A stretch of DNA of 64,000 bases. Origin: JALZMG01 sp963739975 (GTDB lineage: Bacteria; Actinomycetota; Acidimicrobiia; Acidimicrobiales; Ilumatobacteraceae). Below, piece by piece: positions 42,297 to 50,166 of this stretch (position 1 is its first letter; the number at the start of each line of letters is the position of its first letter). The stretch covers positions 124,001-188,000 of the forward strand of contig CAVUCK010000010.1 of assembly GCA_963739975.1 (NCBI GenBank), given 5' to 3'. A program made the translations under genes and the position numbers. The notes under the pieces are model-generated. The model was not told where the DNA came from, did not search any database, and saw only the letters and a program-made list of their open reading frames with translations.

Positions 42297-43154
42297 TCAC
42301 GCCTTCTCGGCCGGGCCGGCCGTCGAGTGGTGGGCCGGGACCTCGTCGGACGTGAGGTGGCGGAGGAACGTCGCGATGTCGCCGGCGACACGTTCAGGCT
42401 GCTCCCAGTTCGGACTGTGGCCGGCGCCTTCGTACACCACCAGGCGGGCACCCGGGATCGTCGAGAGCAGGGCGTCCTGCTCGGCGCGCGGGACGAGCGC
42501 GTCGTGATCGCCCCACAGGAGCAGCGTGGCGGCCGTGATCGCGCCGTGTCGGGCGGCTGGCATGGTGCGGACGCCGGCGAACGCGTCCCGCCAGACACGG
42601 GCCGGAGCCTTGAGGCTCTCGGCGACGAGCTGCTCGAAGAACTGATCCGGGACGGGCGCCGCCAGCGTGCTCGATTGGAACTGGCGGACGAACTCCTCGC
42701 TGATCGGATCGGTGAGGTCGCGGGCGACCGACCACACCTCGTCGAACACGTCGTCGGGGAGCTTGGTGAAGCCGCCGATCAAGACGAGCCCGGCGACGAC
42801 CCCGGGATGCTCGGCGGCCAGCCGCTGCACGACGAGCGTCCCCATCGAATGACCGACGAGCAGGGCCGAGGTGACGTCGAGCTGATCGAGGAGGTCGCGG
42901 ACGTCGGCGGCGAAGTGATCGGGGGTGTAGCCCGCCGGCGGGGCGTCCGATCCCCCGAAGCCGCGCAGCGAGACGCTGATCGCCCCGACAGCGGGCGGCA
43001 GCGCGTCGAGCACCGGTTGGAACGAGCGCCACGAGTCGGGCCAACCATGGATGAACACGACGGTGATCGGACCATCACCGCGCAACCCATAGCGCAGACG
43101 GTGGCCGTCGGTCGATGTCAGGGTGTGCTCGGTGACGGGAACGGTGCGGGTCAT
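42297..43154 (-). CDS. alpha/beta hydrolase
   Basis: A 285-residue hydrolase. VVFIHGWPDSWRSFQPV carries the oxyanion HG motif, LLVGHSMGTLVVQ is the nucleophile elbow with Ser, LLLWGDHDALVP supplies the Asp, and EGAGHSPNWEQPERVAGDI the His. The HGWPDSW motif is shared by epoxide hydrolases and haloalkane dehalogenases, but the second acid-type nucleophile is absent. The ATG overlaps the upstream hydrolase stop (ATGA), so both are in an operon with the homocysteine methyltransferase. Confidence 0.88.
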   Translation of the reverse strand: MTRTVPVTEHTLTSTDGHRLRYGLRGDGPITVVFIHGWPDSWRSFQPVLDALPPAVGAISVSLRGFGGSDAPPAGYTPDHFAADVRDLLDQLDVTSALLVGHSMGTLVVQRLAAEHPGVVAGLVLIGGFTKLPDDVFDEVWSVARDLTDPISEEFVRQFQSSTLAAPVPDQFFEQLVAESLKAPARVWRDAFAGVRTMPAARHGAITAATLLLWGDHDALVPRAEQDALLSTIPGARLVVYEGAGHSPNWEQPERVAGDIATFLRHLTSDEVPAHHSTAGPAEKA

Positions 43155-44035
43155 GATCGGACCTCCATGGTCGTGTTTGGTTGGTGGGCGAGGAAGTCGG
43201 TGAGGACGTCCAGGTAGCGGTCCCTGGTCGCCCGGTCGCCGCGGATGTTGTGGCCGGCTCCCGGCATCGGGGTCACCGCGACGTGCGGCGACGATCGGTG
43301 GAGGCGGTTCTCGTGGTGCGGTTGGAAGGCGGCGTCGTACCTGGGGTCCGCCCGGACGACGAGGCCGGGGCGGTGCAGCGGCCGGTCGGGTTCGAAGGTG
43401 CGAAACGTCGTGCCGTCGAGCACCTTGGTGATGGCCTCCGGGTCGGTCTGGGCGAGCGATGCGGCCCGCGACCACAGGGCGTCATCGTGGAGGTGATCGC
43501 CGAGGCGGTCACCGGCAGGATGTGGCGAGGCGGCGAGCAAGTCCCGATACGTCTCGATTGGGGCGTGCTGCGCCTGGAGCCGTTCGATGTGTTCGCCCAG
43601 GACGGCGAAGCCCCGGGCGAGGCTGGTGGCGGCGAACGCTCGTGCCTCGACGATGTAGAGCGGCGGGTCCTCGAGGAACACTGCGGCGATCAAGGGGTGC
43701 CGGTCCTGGGCGAGCGCGGCAGCGACGATGGCGCCCAACGAATGGCCGACCACGACGGCCGGTTCGCCGATCATCTGCAGCAACCGGTCGGCGTCGCCGA
43801 GGTAGTCGTCGAGGCGGTATCGGCCCGGCGTGCGGGCCGAGCGGCCGTGGCCGCGCAGGTCGAGGGCGTAGGCGCGCCAGGCCCCCTCGGTGCGGGCGAT
43901 GACTGGTGCCCAGCTGGTGCTGTTCGCCGACAGCCCGTGGAGGAGCACGAGCGGCCGGCCGTTGGAGTCGCCGGCGTGGTCATAGGCGATGGCCGGGCCG
44001 CGACCCGGGACCAGGTGTTGCGAGATGGCGGTCAC
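43151..44035 (-). CDS. alpha/beta hydrolase
   Basis: A 294-residue hydrolase. LVLLHGLSANSTSWAPVI (oxyanion loop), VVGHSLGAIVAAALAQ (Ser elbow) and MPGAGHNIRGDRATRDRYLDVL (catalytic His) are in order. It is unlike the downstream hydrolase outside the core motifs. The substrate is unknown. The GTG at 44035 overlaps the stop of the methyltransferase gene (GTGA). Confidence 0.87.
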   Translation of the reverse strand: MTAISQHLVPGRGPAIAYDHAGDSNGRPLVLLHGLSANSTSWAPVIARTEGAWRAYALDLRGHGRSARTPGRYRLDDYLGDADRLLQMIGEPAVVVGHSLGAIVAAALAQDRHPLIAAVFLEDPPLYIVEARAFAATSLARGFAVLGEHIERLQAQHAPIETYRDLLAASPHPAGDRLGDHLHDDALWSRAASLAQTDPEAITKVLDGTTFRTFEPDRPLHRPGLVVRADPRYDAAFQPHHENRLHRSSPHVAVTPMPGAGHNIRGDRATRDRYLDVLTDFLAHQPNTTMEVRS

Positions 44036-44985
44036 GTCCGGACTCCGGCGAAGCAGGCCATGGCGATGGCGTCGACGTGGCGGTGGCTCGTGCCGCAGCA
44101 GCCGCCGAGCACCTGCAGTTGCGGATGGCAGCGCCGGAGCTGGCGGTAGTGCTCGGCGAGCTCGATGGGATCGCCGGCGTCCAGCTCGGTGGCGGCGTCC
44201 AGCTCGGCGTGGCTCATCGCCGACGCGTTGGCCCGGATCCCGCCGATCCGTGCCGTCCAGGGCGCGGCAGGGTCGAGCACCGAAGCGAAGTGCGTCGGAT
44301 GGGCGCAGTTGACCATGAAGTAGGCGGGGTAGCCGCCGCTGGTGCGATCGACGGCGGCGACGGCGTCGCCGAGACCGTCACCCGAGGGCAAGGTCCCGTC
44401 GGTCTCGACGGTGAACGAGATGACCACGGGCATGCGGGCGTCTCGCGCGGCGAGGGTGACACCGATGGCTTCGGCCGGGTGGGTCATGGTGACTGCCGTG
44501 ATCAGATCGGCCTCGGAGCCGGCGAAGGCCTGGGCCTGCAGGGAGTGGTAGGCCCGCGCCTCCTCGACCGTCATCAGCTCGTCGGCCCGGTAGCCGTCGC
44601 CTCGTGGGCCGATGGCACCACTGACGACGACGGGCGTCTCCGGCCGCTGCCGACGGTGCCGGGCCCCGACGAGGAGGGCAACGGCGGCGTGGTTCGCCTC
44701 GATCAGCCGGTCGGTCGAGTACGTCTGGCGAGCCCCCCAGTCCGGGGAGGCCCTCCAGGTCGGCGTGTCCAGCACGATGCCGACCCGGTGGCGCTCGGCG
44801 ACGTCGAGGTAGGCGTCGTAGTAGCGCTGCAGAGCGGCGTGCCCAGCGGCGTCGTCGAGCAGCGGGAAGGCGGCGAAGTCGATCAGCTCGAGACCGTCGT
44901 CGTAGATGAGGGTCGTCTCGAGCCCCCCGTCGGCGAGGAAGGGGGCGTGGTCGAGTTGCGGGAGTTGGTGGCGATGCATCGGCAT
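44032..44985 (-). CDS. homocysteine S-methyltransferase family protein
   Basis: A 317-residue barrel enzyme. FLADGGLETTLIYDDGLEL at the N-terminus, VVSGAIGPRGDGY, SFTVETDGTLPSGD and VNCAHPTHF match the family. The C-terminal LGGCCGTSHRHVDAIA holds two of the zinc Cys, with the third in NCAHP. It methylates homocysteine, probably from S-methylmethionine. The ATG at 44985 follows CGGAG. It leads an operon with two hydrolases and is divergent from the large AAA regulator. Confidence 0.88.
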   Translation of the reverse strand: MPMHRHQLPQLDHAPFLADGGLETTLIYDDGLELIDFAAFPLLDDAAGHAALQRYYDAYLDVAERHRVGIVLDTPTWRASPDWGARQTYSTDRLIEANHAAVALLVGARHRRQRPETPVVVSGAIGPRGDGYRADELMTVEEARAYHSLQAQAFAGSEADLITAVTMTHPAEAIGVTLAARDARMPVVISFTVETDGTLPSGDGLGDAVAAVDRTSGGYPAYFMVNCAHPTHFASVLDPAAPWTARIGGIRANASAMSHAELDAATELDAGDPIELAEHYRQLRRCHPQLQVLGGCCGTSHRHVDAIAMACFAGVRT

Positions 44986-45108
44986 GGTGGCTCCGTTCGG
45001 GTGGTTCGTCTTGCACGACGCACCGGTGGCGTGAAGACGTGGTTCACGATGTGAATCGAGGGTCACGGCCGGCTGAGTCCGCGGACCGATCGACGAGACT
45101 GGGGGAGC
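44986..45108. promoter_or_regulatory. divergent promoter region of the methyltransferase operon and the AAA regulator
   Basis: The 123-bp space contains the near-dyad GTGGTTCACGATGTGAATC (45042-45060), a candidate operator. No clear TANNNT hexamer is placed for the regulator gene; GAGACT lies eight bases before its GTG. Confidence 0.35.
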
Positions 45109-48100
45109 GTGGACGGCATCGAGCGCCTGGTCGGCCGGGACGAGACCGTGGCACGACTGCGCCACGCGCTCGACCAGTCGTTGGCGGCACGGGGCCGGGT
45201 CGTGCTCGTCGCCGGAGAACCGGGGATCGGCAAGACGGCCGTCCTGAGTGCGCTGGCCGCCGAGGCGGCCGGCCGTTCCGTGCTCGTCGCCTGGGGCCAG
45301 TGCTGGGACGACGCCATGGCGCCGGCGTACTGGCCGTGGACGCAAGTGCTGCGCGAGCTCGGCGACGACGCCGAGGGCGAGTCGGCGGATGGGCTGTTGT
45401 CGGGTCGGGACGGCCCGGCCGCCGGTGACGCGCCGGGTGATCGCTTCGAGCTGTTCGACCGAGCGCGCACCATCCTGATCGAGGCGTCCGGCCCGAACGG
45501 TCTGGTCGTCCTGCTCGATGACCTGCACTGGGCCGACGAGGCGTCGCTGGCGCTCCTCTCCTTCGCCGCCCGGCACGTGCAGCGCGCTCGGCTGTTGATC
45601 GTCGGGGCGTTTCGCGACCTCGACGCCGGACCCACGATGACCCGGGCGACGAGGGGCATCGAGGTGATCGCGCTGCCGGGGCTGGCCGATGACGACGCCG
45701 CCGAGCTGGCCCACGCCGTGGCTGGCGAACGCCTCCAGCCGGACACCGTCGCCGACCTGGTGCAACGAGCCGGAGGAAACCCGCTGTACGTGCGCGAGCT
45801 GACCCGCCTGTCGGTCGCCGGCCACGCCCGAGATGTGGTGCCCCAACCGCTGGGCGGGATCCGGGAGGTGGTCGCCGAGCGACTGGCCGGTCTCTCGCCG
45901 GCCTGCCGGACGATGCTCGATGTCGCCGCCGTCCTCGGTGCCGACGTGCGCGTGGACGTCCTCACCCGGACGCTGGGCGAACGCGGCGACCTCACCGACC
46001 TGCTGGCCGAGGCGATCCAGGCGAGGATCCTGGTGGCACCGACCGACTCGATGACCCCGCTCGCCTTCAGCCACGACCTGTTCCGCGAGGTGCTCGGCGT
46101 GATGCTCGACCCAGCGACCAAGGCGCAGCTGCACCTCACGGTGGCCCGCACGCTCGATGAGCTCCAGACCGACGGTGCGCCGGTGACCCATGCGTCGCTC
46201 GCGGCCCACTACGTGGCTGCCGCCTCGCTCGGCTTGCGCCCAGCAGCAGGAGATGCCGTCCGCCACTCCCAGCGCGCCGCCGCCGAGGCAGCCACGCAAC
46301 TGGCCTTCAAGGACGCCGTCGGCCACCTCCGTCGAGCGCTCCTCGCGCTGGCGCTCGCCGACCGCCCGGATCCAGGAGTGCGCCTCGACCTGCTGTTGTC
46401 GTTGGGCACCGCGCTCGATCAGAGCGGTGATGCGCCGGCCGCACGGCGCTGCCTGCTCGAGGCCGCCGACCTGGCCCGCCAGCTCGACGACCGCGACCGG
46501 TTCGCCCGTGCCGCCATCGGCACCCATCAGCTCGGCGCCTTGAGTGGCTTGGCGCGCGAGCACAACGTGCGGCTGCTCGAGGAGTCGGTCAGGGGCCTGG
46601 CCGGCCGGCCAACGGCGTTGCGGTCGCGGACCCTGGCCAGCCTGGCCAGGGAGCTGCATCACACGTGGGACCCCGATGTCGACGACCGGGCGCACGCCGT
46701 TGCTGCCGAAGCTGTCGTCCTCGCCCGCCAACTCGACGACCCGGCCACGCTCGGGTTCTGCCTGCTCGCCCTCCACGACACGAAGTGGTCCGTCGGGTCG
46801 GCGGTCGAACGCCTGCCGATCGTCGACGAGATGCGTGACCTCGGGCGGCTCGCCGATGATCGCCAGCTGTTCGCCCAGGCGCAGCTGTTGCGGGCCACCG
46901 CGCTCCTGGAGCTCGGCGAGCCGTCCGCCCGAGCGGAGCTCGAGCGCTACTGCCGCACGGCCGATGACCTCGGACACGCTCGAGGCCGCTGGGGAGCGCT
47001 CTCGCGGCGGGCGGTCGTCGCTCTCCTGGCCGGTCAACTCGAAGAGGCTGACGCGCTCGGGGCCGCCGCGGCGCGGCTCGGCGAGGAGATCGGTGAGCCC
47101 GATACGCCAGGAGTGCGTGACACGTTGTTGTGGGAGATCGCTCGCTTCCGAGAGGGTTGGGCGCAGTTCGTGACCGAAGCGCACTGGGTTCCACCGGGTC
47201 ACTGGCCCCCCGTGCGAGCGGTGCTGCTGGCGGCCCGAGGTGATCGCTCAGCAGCCGAAGCCGCGCTCGCCGGGTACTCACTCGACCAGGACCGCCAGGG
47301 GGGCGTTCGTCGTCACGACGGCTGGATGCCCATGATCATCACCGAAGCGGTGGTCGTCGCTGGGCGTGACGCACAACGGACGGAGGTGTACGAGTGGTTG
47401 CGGCCCCTCGTCGGCAACCACCTCGTCTACGGCGGCTGCATGGGGTACGGGGGAGCGGTCGATCACCACCTCGGCACCCTCGCCGCCGCCCTTGGCCGTC
47501 ATGACGACGCCGTGAACCACTTCCGGACCGCCCTGTCGATGCATGAGCGGGTCGGCGCCGTCGCCTGGGCGGCACTCGATCGCTCCATGCTCGCCGCCGA
47601 GCAGGCGGCCCCACCCATCGATTCGGATGCCCGTGGCGGCGACACCGGCAACGCCCTGCGCCGCAACGGGGACGCATGGCAGGTCACGTTTCGTGGGCGA
47701 TCGTCGACCGTCCGCCACGTCAAGGGGATGATCGACCTCGCCGTGCTCCTCGGGCGGCCAGGCCGGGAGGTGCCCGCACTCGAGTTGATGGGCGGCGTCG
47801 ACGTCGGCGGTGCTCCCGGCCCCGTCCTCGACGACCGAGCTCGCCGCGCCTATCAGACTCGCGTTGGGGAGTTGGAGGCAGAGATCGACGACGCCAGCGC
47901 GGCCAACGACTGGGTGCGCGCGGAGCGCGCCGAGGTTCAGCTCGACGCACTCGTCGAGCAACTCAGCCAGGCCTTCGGACTCGGCGGACGTCATCGCGCC
48001 GCAGGTGCAGCCGGCGAGCGGGCCCGTGCCGCCGTGACCCATCGCATCCGCGGAGCCATCCGCCGCGTCGCCGACATCGACCCAGCGCTCGGTCAACACC

Positions 48101-48186
48101 TCCTCAACGCCGTCAAGACGGGCACCTGGTGCGCCTACCGACCCGACACGCACGTGGAGTGGACCGTCGACAGCGACGCACGCTGA
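45109..48186 (+). CDS. large AAA/STAND ATPase regulator without HTH
   Basis: A 1025-residue protein. The AAA ATPase domain begins ERLVGRDETVARLRHALDQS and has Walker A GEPGIGKT (about residues 36-43) and Walker B VVLLDDLHWAD. A long helical repeat region (about 340-830) follows. The C-terminal ~170 residues have the pattern WQVTFRGRSSTVRHVKGMIDLAVLLGRPG, then a helical part ending in a LGQHLLNAVKTGTWCAY segment; this resembles C-terminal domains of actinobacterial AAA regulators, but no LuxR-type HTH is visible. It probably controls the divergent methyltransferase/hydrolase operon; that is inference. It starts at GTG 45109. Confidence 0.75.
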   Translation: MDGIERLVGRDETVARLRHALDQSLAARGRVVLVAGEPGIGKTAVLSALAAEAAGRSVLVAWGQCWDDAMAPAYWPWTQVLRELGDDAEGESADGLLSGRDGPAAGDAPGDRFELFDRARTILIEASGPNGLVVLLDDLHWADEASLALLSFAARHVQRARLLIVGAFRDLDAGPTMTRATRGIEVIALPGLADDDAAELAHAVAGERLQPDTVADLVQRAGGNPLYVRELTRLSVAGHARDVVPQPLGGIREVVAERLAGLSPACRTMLDVAAVLGADVRVDVLTRTLGERGDLTDLLAEAIQARILVAPTDSMTPLAFSHDLFREVLGVMLDPATKAQLHLTVARTLDELQTDGAPVTHASLAAHYVAAASLGLRPAAGDAVRHSQRAAAEAATQLAFKDAVGHLRRALLALALADRPDPGVRLDLLLSLGTALDQSGDAPAARRCLLEAADLARQLDDRDRFARAAIGTHQLGALSGLAREHNVRLLEESVRGLAGRPTALRSRTLASLARELHHTWDPDVDDRAHAVAAEAVVLARQLDDPATLGFCLLALHDTKWSVGSAVERLPIVDEMRDLGRLADDRQLFAQAQLLRATALLELGEPSARAELERYCRTADDLGHARGRWGALSRRAVVALLAGQLEEADALGAAAARLGEEIGEPDTPGVRDTLLWEIARFREGWAQFVTEAHWVPPGHWPPVRAVLLAARGDRSAAEAALAGYSLDQDRQGGVRRHDGWMPMIITEAVVVAGRDAQRTEVYEWLRPLVGNHLVYGGCMGYGGAVDHHLGTLAAALGRHDDAVNHFRTALSMHERVGAVAWAALDRSMLAAEQAAPPIDSDARGGDTGNALRRNGDAWQVTFRGRSSTVRHVKGMIDLAVLLGRPGREVPALELMGGVDVGGAPGPVLDDRARRAYQTRVGELEAEIDDASAANDWVRAERAEVQLDALVEQLSQAFGLGGRHRAAGAAGERARAAVTHRIRGAIRRVADIDPALGQHLLNAVKTGTWCAYRPDTHVEWTVDSDAR

Positions 48187-48221
48187 CCGTGCGCCGCTGC
48201 GACGTCTCCTGCGTCGGTTGA

Positions 48222-49352
48222 TCAGTCGCGGGCCACGATCAACCCGCCGGTGTCGACGCTCTCGAACGACGTCACCAGCAGCCGGTAGGTCCCGGTCACT
48301 TCGGCGGTCCAGTCGAACGCGGCGAAGGCCGCGTCGTCGTCATCGCTGCCGACGACCGGCGTCCCGTCGGGAGCGCTCAGGACGGCGATCGAGTCGTAGA
48401 AGTCGCGGCTCGAGGTCGAGACGCCGATCGTCTCCCCAGCGATCGCTGCGACCGGGATCTCGTAGGTCCGCCCCGGGACGAGGTCAAGCGCGAGCGAGTC
48501 GTTGACGGCGAGCGCGGAGGTCGTGATGAGCTCGGTGGTGACGAGCTCGATGTGCCGTCGAAGGTGGGTCGCCGCGGACGAGGTGTCGCCGAACGCGTCG
48601 TACGCGCTGGCGAGGATCGCGTGGACCCGGGCGGTGTCGAGCCCCCAGTCGAGCGCCCGCGCCGCCTCCGCAAACGCACGGTCCGGATCGGGCAGTCCGT
48701 AGGTGTAGGCGTCGGCGACGATGAAGCGGACGTCGGGGCTCAGCGGCGCGAGCCTGATCGCCTGCTCGAGATCTGCCACGCCGCGATCCTTGGTCGCGCC
48801 CAGCAGGAGACGACTGGAGCCGCGAAACACGTTTCCGAACACGTCGTCCGGCCTGAGGTCGACGAGCCGGTTGAGCAGGTGGATCGCCTGGGCGTAGTCG
48901 AAGAACACCCAGCGGGCGAAGCTGGCACCGGTGAGGGCAGAGACGTCGTCCGGGGCGACGGCGAGCCGGGCGGCGTAGGCAGCGAGGATCGTGTCGGCGG
49001 CGTCTGGGTGCGCGGGCATCACGAACGACGTGATGAGGGCGTAGTCGCGATACGCGTCCGAGTAGCGGCCGAGGCGGAGGTTCGCCTCGCTGCGGCCGCG
49101 GTAGCCCTCGATCTCGGTCGGCTCGGCATCGACGAGACACGTGAACTCGCGGACCGCCCGCTCGTAGCGACCATTGTCGATGAGCACTTGCCCCTGCTCG
49201 GCGGAGCACTCCGCGGCGTGGGCCTGGGTCGCCGGGGAGACGACGAGCAGCCCCCCGATCGCGACGACGCTCGCCAGCAGGAGCGCAGACGTCGAGCGGA
49301 CCGCCCGTCGGGCGGCCCTCTCGGTGGTGGCTGGCGCGCTTGGCTTCAGCAT
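48222..49352 (-). CDS. secreted TPR-repeat protein
   Basis: A 376-residue protein. A signal peptide (cleavage after TQAHA, about residue 46) is followed by TPR-like repeats (ECSAEQGQVLIDNGRYERAVREF, RYSDAYRDYALI, DYAQAIHLLNRLVDLRPDD, EAARALDWGLDTARVHAILA). A C-terminal beta-domain (about 285-376) of PPC-like type ends GTYRLLVTSFESVDTGGLIVA. Function unknown; probably extracellular scaffolding. The ATG overlaps the stop of the upstream small gene by seven bases. It converges on the AAA regulator. Confidence 0.8.
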   Translation of the reverse strand: MLKPSAPATTERAARRAVRSTSALLLASVVAIGGLLVVSPATQAHAAECSAEQGQVLIDNGRYERAVREFTCLVDAEPTEIEGYRGRSEANLRLGRYSDAYRDYALITSFVMPAHPDAADTILAAYAARLAVAPDDVSALTGASFARWVFFDYAQAIHLLNRLVDLRPDDVFGNVFRGSSRLLLGATKDRGVADLEQAIRLAPLSPDVRFIVADAYTYGLPDPDRAFAEAARALDWGLDTARVHAILASAYDAFGDTSSAATHLRRHIELVTTELITTSALAVNDSLALDLVPGRTYEIPVAAIAGETIGVSTSSRDFYDSIAVLSAPDGTPVVGSDDDDAAFAAFDWTAEVTGTYRLLVTSFESVDTGGLIVARD

Positions 49353-49687
49353 GAGACTGCCGGCACCAGCACGGCCGGGTTCGAGGTCAGGCCCGTCGGG
49401 TCCCCGACCGTCCCCTTGAGATGCGGGAAGGTCGCCCCCTCGATCGAGGCGGCGAGGTTCCCGAGCAGGCGCTGCGCGGGCAGGTCAGGGTCGGGCGGAT
49501 CGACGAGCCCGGAGATCACGCCGTTGAGCTCGAGGTCGGGGTCCGGTGGATTCACCGCCGTGACGACAGCGACGAACTCGCCGCGCCCGCCGAGCTCCGA
49601 GGGAGGATCCCCGAACTGCCAGTGTCCCTCCGCCGTGCCGACGCCGGTGGTGCGGTCGACGGCCATCTCGAGCGAGAAGTTGATCAA
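49346..49687 (-). CDS. small protein, possible downstream part of a frameshifted secreted protein
   Basis: A 113-residue frame starting at TTG. SLEMAVDRTTGVGTAEGHWQF is the kind of beta-strand sequence found in small secreted proteins. The frame continues logically from the upstream fragment (GRYRGTMTIDGE), which stops five bases before it, so a one-base shift near 49690 may have split one gene. No ribosome-binding site is seen before the TTG. The stop overlaps the TPR gene start. Confidence 0.45.
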   Translation of the reverse strand: MINFSLEMAVDRTTGVGTAEGHWQFGDPPSELGGRGEFVAVVTAVNPPDPDLELNGVISGLVDPPDPDLPAQRLLGNLAASIEGATFPHLKGTVGDPTGLTSNPAVLVPAVSC

Positions 49688-49691
49688 GTGC

Positions 49692-49956
49692 TCACTCGCC
49701 GTCGATCGTCATCGTCCCGCGGTACCGACCCTCGATCTTCTGGCCGTCCGGGCCGAGGCCTGGGCAGGGCTCGATGGTGGGTTCGCCCAGCGGTCGGGCC
49801 TCGAAGCTGGCGGCGAGCGACTCGGCACCCTCGCCGCGGCCGGTCGCAGCCGTGGCGATCGACGTGCCTCCGATGACGCCGACGAACGCGACCAGCGCCA
49901 GGAGCTTGATCCGCCGAGTGTGGGAGCGTCAGTTTCCTTCCAGACGTGCGAAGCAT
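49692..49956 (-). pseudogene. fragment of a small secreted protein, frameshifted near its 5' end
   Basis: From ATG 49956 (AAGGAG seven bases upstream) the frame reads MLRTSGRKLT. Then a shift of one base near 49929 is needed to enter RRIKLLALVAFVGVIGG TSIATAATG, a clean signal peptide, and continue ARPLGEPTIEPCPGLGPDGQ to a TGA at 49692. The signal-peptide frame has no start codon of its own. It is either two real frameshifts or sequencing errors in a gene that also includes 49346-49687. Confidence 0.5.
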
Positions 49957-50154
49957 GTGGTTCTCCTTCAAGGTGTGTGATCTGCGTCAGGCCACGGGAT
50001 TGACCGTCGTCTCGTCGAGCCCGGAGAGGATCGTGCGACTCGCCAATGCCGTGGAGTCGATGATGGAGAAACGGCTCACCGGGAGCATCGAGGCGGCCCC
50101 CAGTCGGAGACCCCAATCTTTGGACGGGAACCCTTAGGAAGCGCGAGGCGGCCG

Positions 50155-50160
50155 TACGAT
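50155..50160 (+). promoter_or_regulatory. -10 element of the LuxR-type regulator gene
   Basis: TACGAT lies six bases before the ATG at 50167, a leaderless spacing. Confidence 0.55.
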
Positions 50161-50166
50161 CCGTCC

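Noticed and set aside
44986..47202. Minus-strand extension of the homocysteine methyltransferase frame across the AAA regulator
   Set aside because: The family N-terminus is at ATG 44985; the extension is antisense to the Walker-containing ATPase.
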